The notes below the pieces were generated by a model. It did not search any database, was not told the DNA's origin, and was given only the letters and a program-made list of their open reading frames with translations. A DNA stretch of 5,358 bases from an uncultured Collinsella sp. Lineage in GTDB: Bacteria > Actinomycetota > Coriobacteriia > Coriobacteriales > Coriobacteriaceae. The stretch lies in assembly GCA_900545445.1 (NCBI GenBank), contig UQZH01000081.1:1-5358 (forward strand), in the 5' to 3' direction. The position numbers and the translations under genes were made by a program. The stretch's first letter is position 1. Each line of letters begins with the position of its first letter. Below are positions 1 through 4,210 of the stretch, in pieces.

Positions 1-2
1 AT

Positions 3-1235
3 GTGGGCACGGAAAACGCCGCTCACCCGACCGCCCCGCACACCCCCACAGCCAGCCGCGATCTGGGAAGCGCCGTCTCAAACACCGCCAACGCCGTAGG
101 CACTTTTATTGCCCAGGGTGCCTCGGCCATGCGCGAGATGAACGCCGCAAAGAAGGCACTCGCGGACGCCCGCGCTCACCTGGCCGAACTTGAGCAGCGC
201 ATCGCCGATCAAGGCGAGGAGCTCGAGACGCGCCAGGATATCGCAGGCCGCTACGACCAAATCGTCGCCGAGCAGCGCCAGACTATCGAAGCGGCACAAA
301 AGGCCGCCGCGGCGGCAGAAATCGACCGTGATACCCGCGCTGCCAAGGCAACAGAGCTCAGTGCGCAGCTCGAGCAAATAAAAGAAGAGGACGATGCCAC
401 CGAGCGGCGTCTCAAAGCCGCACTCGATGCCGTAGAGGCGCGCGAAGCCAGCTCGCGCGAAACCGGTAACCGCCTCGTTCGACGCCTCGAGGATTCCAAG
501 CGCATCCGCGACAAGGTGCAGGCCGAGCGCGACGCCGGCGTTGCCGCAGCGCAGCAAACCGTCGACGCCACGCGCGCTCAACTCGAAACGCTGCGCCGCG
601 AGTATGCCGAGCTGCAGCGCAATCCTTCGGCGAATCCCGCCAATTACACGGTGCGCACCAGCGAGCTTTCGATGCAGATCTCCGACACGGCCGATGCCCT
701 GCGCAAAGCCGAGGAAGATGTCCCGAACATCACCGCCGATCTTGAGCACTCGCTCGCGGCCGCCGAGCACGCCGTCGAGCAGGCGCAAGCCCCCATCGCC
801 GACGCCAAGCGTGCCCATCAGGCCGTGACTGCCGAGGCCGATGCCGCGCGCGACGAGCTGCAGACCGCAAAAGCCGCCGCCGCAACGCGCCAGCGCGAAC
901 TGCGCGAGAAGATCGCCGCCGAGGACAAAGCGCGTCGAGAGCAAGAGCAGGCTATTGCCAATGCCCAGGCGGACGTCGCGCACGCACAGTCGATCATCGA
1001 GCAGGCGACCGAGGTGCATGACCATCCCGAGATTACCGAATCGCTCGCGGGCTCCCTGGCCCGCGATAAGGCCGAGCACGCCGAAACTGAGCGTGAAGTG
1101 GCTCAACTCGAAGCCGCCGAGGACGACGTGCGCGAGCGCACCCGCGACTCACGCATCAAATTCACCGGAGCCATCGTCTGCATCATCGCCGTAATCCTCG
1201 TGATCGTCCTGATCGGGCTCTTCGCGAGCAAGTAA
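3..1235 (+). CDS. Coiled-coil protein with C-terminal transmembrane helix, function unknown
   Basis: I do not recognise this as a named family. The 410-residue reading starts at a GTG. Because it begins at base 3, no ribosome site can be judged and the real start may lie outside the window. Residues 1-20 are Pro/Thr/Ala-rich and probably disordered. Residues about 43-205 and 218-375 are Ala/Glu/Arg/Gln-rich, with heptad-like spacing and almost no Gly or Pro, as in long coiled coils. A Pro/Asn-containing break at about 207-217 could let the two arms fold back. Residues about 389-407 form one strongly hydrophobic helix, followed by a three-residue tail (ASK). This suggests a membrane-anchored rod with most of its mass on one side, perhaps cytoplasmic because no signal peptide is visible. 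SMC-like or TolA-like database hits would be compositional. It ends in TAA and faces queA. The antisense open frame here is a codon-bias shadow. Confidence 0.8.
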   Translation: MGTENAAHPTAPHTPTASRDLGSAVSNTANAVGTFIAQGASAMREMNAAKKALADARAHLAELEQRIADQGEELETRQDIAGRYDQIVAEQRQTIEAAQKAAAAAEIDRDTRAAKATELSAQLEQIKEEDDATERRLKAALDAVEAREASSRETGNRLVRRLEDSKRIRDKVQAERDAGVAAAQQTVDATRAQLETLRREYAELQRNPSANPANYTVRTSELSMQISDTADALRKAEEDVPNITADLEHSLAAAEHAVEQAQAPIADAKRAHQAVTAEADAARDELQTAKAAAATRQRELREKIAAEDKARREQEQAIANAQADVAHAQSIIEQATEVHDHPEITESLAGSLARDKAEHAETEREVAQLEAAEDDVRERTRDSRIKFTGAIVCIIAVILVIVLIGLFASK

Positions 1236-1262
1236 ACTAGCTGCCAAAAAAACACTCAAGGC

Positions 1263-1333
1263 AGTTGCGGTGAGATAGTTCCTGTTTAGCCATCAAAAAG
1301 GCCAATTCAAGAACTATCTCACCGCAACTTTTT
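1263..1333 (+). terminator. Inverted repeat with T-run, likely terminator of the coiled-coil gene
   Basis: Bases 1263-1281 and 1311-1329 are perfect reverse complements (19 bp), separated by 29 bases. Part of the loop can also pair (TT.GCC around 1286-1291 with GGC.AA at 1301-1305). The plus strand ends in TTTTT at 1329-1333, starting 94 bases after the coiled-coil stop codon, so it fits an intrinsic terminator for plus-strand transcription. The long perfect stem and large loop are unusual for a plain terminator, so it may also be a dispersed repeat. In the minus direction the nearest T-run (A7 at 1246-1252) is offset from the stem, so termination that way is less likely. Confidence 0.55.
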
Positions 1334-1343
1334 AGATTGAAGC

Positions 1344-1407
1344 AAGGTAGTCATTGGGGACGTTCTTAAACGACTAGTCGAACAAGAACGTCCCCAATGA
1401 CTACCTT
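1344..1407. repeat. 64-bp perfect palindromic repeat element
   Basis: Bases 1344-1367 and 1384-1407 are perfect 24-bp reverse complements around a 16-base centre. The centre holds its own 10-bp palindrome, CGACTAGTCG, at 1371-1380. The arm contains GTAGTCATTGGGGACGTTC. No T-run follows on either strand, so it is not an ordinary intrinsic terminator. Related sequence recurs at the queH stop codon and just after the DUF3267 gene, which suggests a dispersed intergenic repeat of REP or MITE type. Copy number in the genome cannot be seen here. Confidence 0.65.
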
Positions 1408-1439
1408 TCGTTAGAGACGCAAACGCCGATGTTATGGCA

Positions 1440-1558
1440 CCGACAGCGAAAACCCGCCAGAGCGAGCAAGGTGCCTTGAAACAAGGCGGCATTGACCTTC
1501 TGGTCATGCCGCCGAAGTTGAAAGGCAGATTGCCGCTCTGGCGGGTTTGCAGCGTCGG
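1440..1558. repeat. Branched inverted-repeat structure, possible terminator downstream of queA
   Basis: An outer 15-bp perfect stem (1450-1464 with 1534-1548) encloses a strong inner hairpin: 1485-1491 and 1493-1497 pair with 1507-1513 and 1502-1506, with one bulged base at 1492 and a four-base loop at 1498-1501. Smaller alternatives inside are GCCTTG/CAAGGC (1473-1478 with 1482-1487) and GGCA/TGCC (1524-1527 with 1531-1534). Imperfect pairing extends outward through CCGAC at 1440-1444 and GTCGG at 1554-1558. On the minus strand the outer stem ends in GGCGGG followed by TTTT (bases 1452-1449), so it could stop transcription coming from queA. A structured RNA or a MITE-like element is equally possible. 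Confidence 0.5.
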
Positions 1559-1560
1559 CC

Positions 1561-1589
1561 GGTTACGGCGTTTGGAAAACGCCGTAACC
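1561..1589 (-). repeat. 13-bp hairpin touching the queA stop codon
   Basis: Bases 1561-1573 and 1577-1589 are perfect reverse complements with a three-base loop (GGA on the plus strand). The last base of the queA TAG codon is paired in the stem. In the queA mRNA this would form right after translation ends. No U-run follows, so it is more likely a 3' end stabiliser, or an accessory to the larger structure downstream, than a stand-alone terminator. Confidence 0.55.
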
Positions 1590-2806
1590 TACTGAATGAG
1601 CATGGCGTCGCCAAAGCTGAAGAAGCGGTAACGTTCTTCGATAGCGGCGGCGTAGGCATCCATAATCTGGTCGCGGGTGGCAAGTGCGCTCACGAGCATC
1701 ATGAGCGTGGAGCGCGGCACGTGGAAGTTGGTGATCAGCGCGTCGACCACGTGATAGGTCGAGCCAGGCATGAGGTAGAGCTGCGTCGTCGCGTTCTCGC
1801 GTACCACGATGTCACCGCGGCCGAGCGTGTCGGCGCCGTCCTCGCGGCCTTCAAAATAGCGCGCCGTCACGGCCGGATCGGACACCGGCGCGTCCGCGTC
1901 AAAAGCGCTTTCGAGCGAACGCACCGCCGTGGTACCGACAGCGATCACGCGATGCCCCTCGGCCTTCGCCTTATGCACGGCGTCGACAACCTCCTGCGAC
2001 ACGTGGTAGCGCTCGGTGTGCATGACGTGCTGCGTGGGGTCGTCCTCCTCCACCAAGCGGAAGGTATCGATGCCCACCTCGAGCTCAACGGCGGCAAACT
2101 TCGCGCCCTTGGCCTCGATAGCGGCCATGAGCTCGGGAGTAAAGTGCAGACCCGCCGTGGGAGCGGCAGCCGAGTGCTCCTCCTTCATGGCGTAGACGGT
2201 CTGGTACTTCTCGGGATCGCCCTCGTAATCGGTAATGTAGGGCGGCAGCGGCACGTGGCCGGCAGCATGGATGGCCTCGTCGAGCGTGCGCGGGTCGCCG
2301 GCGGCATTGCAACCGGCCGGTTCAAAACGCACCAGGCGGCCACCGCGGCTATCAGTGACAAAGTCGACGACCTCGGCTGTCAGCACCACGGGAGCCCCCT
2401 CGGGCGCATGAGCGCCACCGGCGCGATACTCAATCTGAGCACCGGGTTTCAGGCGCTTGCCCGGCTTGACCAGGCACTCCCAAACGTGACCCAGCGGGTC
2501 AACATCCTCACGGCGCTTGAGCAGCAGCGTCTCGACCACGCCACCCGAGCCGGCTTTGCGACCGATCAGGCGAGCCGGCATCACGCGCGTCTTGTTGATG
2601 ACAAGCACATCACCCGGCTCGATATAGTCGATGATATCGCGGAAGATACGGTGCTCAACGGTACCGCCGTGCTCCAGCGGCGTTCCCGCTTGGGAGCCCT
2701 TGCGATCCACCACCAGCAGACGGCAGGAGTCACGCGGCTCGGCAGGCGCCTGGGCGATCAGTTCCTCAGGAAGGTTGTAGTCAAAATCATCGGTACGCAT
2801 AGACAC
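1589..2806 (-). CDS. queA: S-adenosylmethionine:tRNA ribosyltransferase-isomerase QueA
   Basis: QueA transfers and isomerises the ribosyl part of S-adenosylmethionine onto preQ1 at position 34 of GUN-anticodon tRNAs, making epoxyqueuosine; it is cytoplasmic. The 405-residue product shows the family blocks in order: NKTRVMPARL (71-80), GHVPLPPYI (183-191), APTAGLHF (215-222), HTERYH (263-268), GTTAVRSLES (291-300), TNFHVPRSTLMML (359-371) and a C-terminal FFSFGDAMLI. It is longer than the usual roughly 340-360 residues. Compared with the E. coli protein as I recall it, there are extra residues near 130-137 and about 24 extra between LESAF (298-302) and QLYLMPG (342-348). The block normally read LHVG appears here as LEVG (242-245). 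The GTG at 2806 is chosen because AAGGAG (2820-2815) lies 8 bases upstream; an ATG two codons in, at 2800, is a possible alternative. It lies 64 bases after queH on the same strand, so the two are probably co-transcribed. Confidence 0.97.
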   Translation of the reverse strand: MSMRTDDFDYNLPEELIAQAPAEPRDSCRLLVVDRKGSQAGTPLEHGGTVEHRIFRDIIDYIEPGDVLVINKTRVMPARLIGRKAGSGGVVETLLLKRREDVDPLGHVWECLVKPGKRLKPGAQIEYRAGGAHAPEGAPVVLTAEVVDFVTDSRGGRLVRFEPAGCNAAGDPRTLDEAIHAAGHVPLPPYITDYEGDPEKYQTVYAMKEEHSAAAPTAGLHFTPELMAAIEAKGAKFAAVELEVGIDTFRLVEEDDPTQHVMHTERYHVSQEVVDAVHKAKAEGHRVIAVGTTAVRSLESAFDADAPVSDPAVTARYFEGREDGADTLGRGDIVVRENATTQLYLMPGSTYHVVDALITNFHVPRSTLMMLVSALATRDQIMDAYAAAIEERYRFFSFGDAMLIQ

Positions 2807-2814
2807 GTCGGATT

Positions 2815-2820
2815 CTCCTT
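2815..2820 (-). promoter_or_regulatory. Ribosome binding site of queA
   Basis: AAGGAG on the minus strand lies 8 bases before GTG at 2806 and 14 bases before ATG at 2800. The spacing favours the GTG start. Confidence 0.7.
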
Positions 2821-2856
2821 ATATAGCTAAAGTCCGCTCTACATCCTAGCAGGCTG

Positions 2857-2874
2857 ACGTCCCAAATGAACTAC
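2857..2874 (-). repeat. Partial copy of the GTAGT-GGGACG repeat at the queH stop codon
   Basis: On the minus strand this reads GTAGTTCATTTGGGACGT. It matches one arm of the palindromic element at 1344-1407 (GTAGTCATTGGGGACGT) apart from one inserted base and one substitution. The TAG stop codon of queH (2873-2871) lies inside the shared GTAGT. I see no second arm nearby, so it is a single half-element. Confidence 0.4.
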
Positions 2875-3446
2875 TTTTTGGCGGCTTTGCGCTCGTCGCG
2901 GATGCGGGCTCGATCCATGGCCGCCTCGACGGCCGAGAACCGGCAGCCGCAGTAATTCTGTCGATACATGCCAAGCTCGCGCGAACGACGCGTGGCCTCG
3001 GGGTAATACGGGCGAAAATCGCGAATGACCGGGACGAGCCCATGTGCCGCCGCCAAGCGCTCAAGCACGTCATTGCAGGTTTCGAACAACTGATACGGCG
3101 AGACGGCGAGCGTCGTGCCCACAAACTCAAACCCACGCTCCTGAGCCACACGGCATGCCTCGGCCAGACGCAGGGCATAGCAGGCTCGACAGCGACGGGG
3201 CCGATCGGCGCCCAGCGGGGCCACGCCGGCCTCCCAGCGCTCGCGGTCCTCCCCCGCCTCGATAAGCTCGATGTCGCCATCGGCACACCACCGGCGTAGT
3301 TCGTCCAAGCGGCGCTGCCATTCATCGCGAGGTTGAATATTAGGGTTGGTCCAGCAAATCGTGGGTTCAAACCCCTCCTCGCGCAGCAGGCGGACCGGCT
3401 CAAGCGAGCACGGCGCACAGCAAGCGTGCAACAACAACGGCCTCAT
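2871..3446 (-). CDS. queH: Epoxyqueuosine reductase QueH
   Basis: QueH (formerly DUF208) reduces epoxyqueuosine in tRNA to queuosine, the step after QueA, and replaces the cobalamin-dependent QueG in many bacteria. It is known to bind a 4Fe-4S cluster and a further iron. From the ATG the protein has 191 residues, normal for the family. The signatures are all present: LLLHACCAPCS near the start (Cys 9, 10, 13), NPNIQP (34-39), RCRACYALRL (Cys 86 and 89), GTTLAVSPYQ (110-119) and MYRQNYCGCRFS (Cys 166 and 168). The ATG at 3446 is preferred because GGGGGAGGAG ends 6 bases before it; an adjacent in-frame TTG at 3449 would add one Met but sits too close. The C-terminus is Lys/Arg/Ala-rich. Its position between the DUF3267 gene and queA, with gaps of 62 and 64 bases, suggests an operon covering the last two queuosine steps. 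Confidence 0.96.
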   Translation of the reverse strand: MRPLLLHACCAPCSLEPVRLLREEGFEPTICWTNPNIQPRDEWQRRLDELRRWCADGDIELIEAGEDRERWEAGVAPLGADRPRRCRACYALRLAEACRVAQERGFEFVGTTLAVSPYQLFETCNDVLERLAAAHGLVPVIRDFRPYYPEATRRSRELGMYRQNYCGCRFSAVEAAMDRARIRDERKAAKK

Positions 3447-3452
3447 CAACAG

Positions 3453-3462
3453 CTCCTCCCCC
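3453..3462 (-). promoter_or_regulatory. Ribosome binding site of queH
   Basis: GGGGGAGGAG on the minus strand ends 6 bases before ATG at 3446 and only 3 bases before TTG at 3449. It therefore supports the ATG as the start. Confidence 0.7.
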
Positions 3463-3465
3463 GCA

Positions 3466-3498
3466 ATGATTTTTTAATCCCCGTCCCAGAAAAATCAT
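3466..3498 (-). repeat. AT-rich inverted repeat between the DUF3267 gene and queH
   Basis: Bases 3466-3474 (ATGATTTTT) and 3490-3498 (AAAAATCAT) are perfect 9-bp reverse complements around a 15-base loop. On the minus strand the loop contains CTGGGACGGGG, which shares the GGGACG core with the other repeats in this window. The stem has only two GC pairs, so it is a weak terminator at best. It sits just upstream of the queH ribosome site and could influence expression there, or be a remnant of a dispersed repeat. Confidence 0.45.
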
Positions 3499-3508
3499 CT
3501 CAAAAAGA

Positions 3509-4078
3509 CTACCTTGCGAAAAAGCGCACGCCAAAGGACGTATCCTCGCAGGCGACAATGCGGCGGTCGCGCAGGATCGTCCGCACGTAGTACCAGTCGC
3601 CCACGCAGCCCGAAAGGTGCAAACCAGCCGCCAGATAGCACAGCAGCGGATAGCCCGAAAACGCAAACCCCAGGGCAAACGCTGTCGTCACAACAACCGT
3701 CGGCGCCAGGCAAACTGCCACGTACCGCCGGCGCGAATACACAATCCCCTCGGCGCAGGCATAGATCATCGCCGTCTCGCGATTCGCCCCAAAGGTCACC
3801 TTCGCGCCCGCAGGCGCCAGCAGCTTAAAAAACACACCGTGCACCAGCTCGTGCACGGCAAATGACGCCGCAGAAACCGCAGCCAAGCCGACTATCCAGC
3901 CCACGACAGCCATCCAGCCGCCCGCGTCAGCCGCATCCAAGTCTGCAGGCCCGCCCAGCAGCATAAACACCGGTACCAAGCACACGGCAAACACGCCGAC
4001 GACGACCATCCCCCACACGAAGCAAGCGTGCAGAAATTCCTCGTCCTCAAACGCATGTATGTTGGAAATCTCATTCAT
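3509..4078 (-). CDS. DUF3267-family membrane protein, putative zincin metalloprotease
   Basis: The 189-residue integral membrane protein has hydrophobic segments at about 19-41, 55-75, 118-140 and 143-158. The HExxH zinc motif HELVH is at 76-80, at the end of the second segment, and is followed by GVFFKLL, typical of the DUF3267 (putative zincin peptidase) family. A later conserved-looking stretch, HLSGCVGDWYY (154-164), offers Asp161 as a possible third zinc ligand, by analogy with other intramembrane-type metalloproteases; that assignment is inference. No substrate can be proposed. Its function in this family is generally unknown, and nothing in the sequence ties it to queuosine synthesis despite its position first in the minus-strand cluster. 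The start ATG has no convincing Shine-Dalgarno sequence. A TATCCT at 4092-4087, 8 bases before the ATG, raises the possibility of a leaderless transcript. The gene diverges from the tRNA ligase gene. Confidence 0.85.
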   Translation of the reverse strand: MNEISNIHAFEDEEFLHACFVWGMVVVGVFAVCLVPVFMLLGGPADLDAADAGGWMAVVGWIVGLAAVSAASFAVHELVHGVFFKLLAPAGAKVTFGANRETAMIYACAEGIVYSRRRYVAVCLAPTVVVTTAFALGFAFSGYPLLCYLAAGLHLSGCVGDWYYVRTILRDRRIVACEDTSFGVRFFAR

Positions 4079-4086
4079 AGCATCTT

Positions 4087-4092
4087 AGGATA
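4087..4092 (-). promoter_or_regulatory. Possible -10 element of the DUF3267 gene
   Basis: TATCCT on the minus strand lies 8 bases before the ATG at 4078, so transcription from it would start at or next to the start codon. No good -35 box is visible 16-18 bases upstream. This is a weak call, supported mainly by the lack of a ribosome site. Confidence 0.25.
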
Positions 4093-4120
4093 GCGCCCCT
4101 GCCACGTACCCGTCCGCATG

Positions 4121-4129
4121 TGCGATAAT
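4121..4129 (+). promoter_or_regulatory. Possible extended -10 promoter of the tRNA ligase gene
   Basis: TGCGATAAT matches an extended -10 (TGn plus a hexamer one mismatch from TATAAT). No clear -35 hexamer is seen at the expected distance. It would give a leader of about 75 bases before ATG 4211. I saw no T-box or other recognisable riboswitch in that leader. The rest of 4079-4210 shows nothing else I can name. Confidence 0.35.
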
Positions 4130-4200
4130 GTCGAACGATATGCACGAATTGACCACCGCGTCGCCAGGCCTTGCGCCCGGCCGCGCTCTCACCATATGCG

Positions 4201-4206
4201 AAGGAG
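4201..4206 (+). promoter_or_regulatory. Ribosome binding site of the tRNA ligase gene
   Basis: AAGGAG lies 4 bases before ATG 4211. This is slightly tight but far better than the next in-frame ATG at 4229, which is 22 bases away, so 4211 is taken as the start. Confidence 0.7.
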
Positions 4207-4210
4207 TCCC

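Noticed and set aside
78..1106. A 342-codon minus-strand open frame opposite the coiled-coil gene
   Set aside because: Its Leu/Gly/Arg-rich sequence is the antisense image of Ala/Glu/Arg codons. The plus-strand frame gives a coherent coiled coil plus membrane helix.
1319..1507. A 62-codon minus-strand open frame in the repeat-filled gap
   Set aside because: It runs through the inverted repeats, has no family resemblance and no convincing ribosome site.
1236..1588. A complete insertion sequence or CRISPR array
   Set aside because: There is no transposase reading frame and no regularly spaced direct repeats; the repeats are inverted and differ from one another.
1547..2830. A 427-codon plus-strand open frame opposite queA
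   Set aside because: It is antisense to a clear QueA, is His/Arg/Val-rich with no recognisable motifs, and is the expected shadow of GC-biased codons.
2807..2870. A preQ1 riboswitch before queA
   Set aside because: The 64-base gap lacks the compact hairpin and A-rich tail of preQ1 aptamers, and these normally precede preQ1 synthesis or transport genes.
3447..3449. TTG as the queH start
   Set aside because: It is only 3 bases from the ribosome site; the next codon, ATG at 3446, has better spacing and is the commoner start.
4130..4210. A T-box leader before the tRNA ligase gene
   Set aside because: The roughly 75-base leader is too short, and no T-box sequence or terminator/antiterminator pair was seen.
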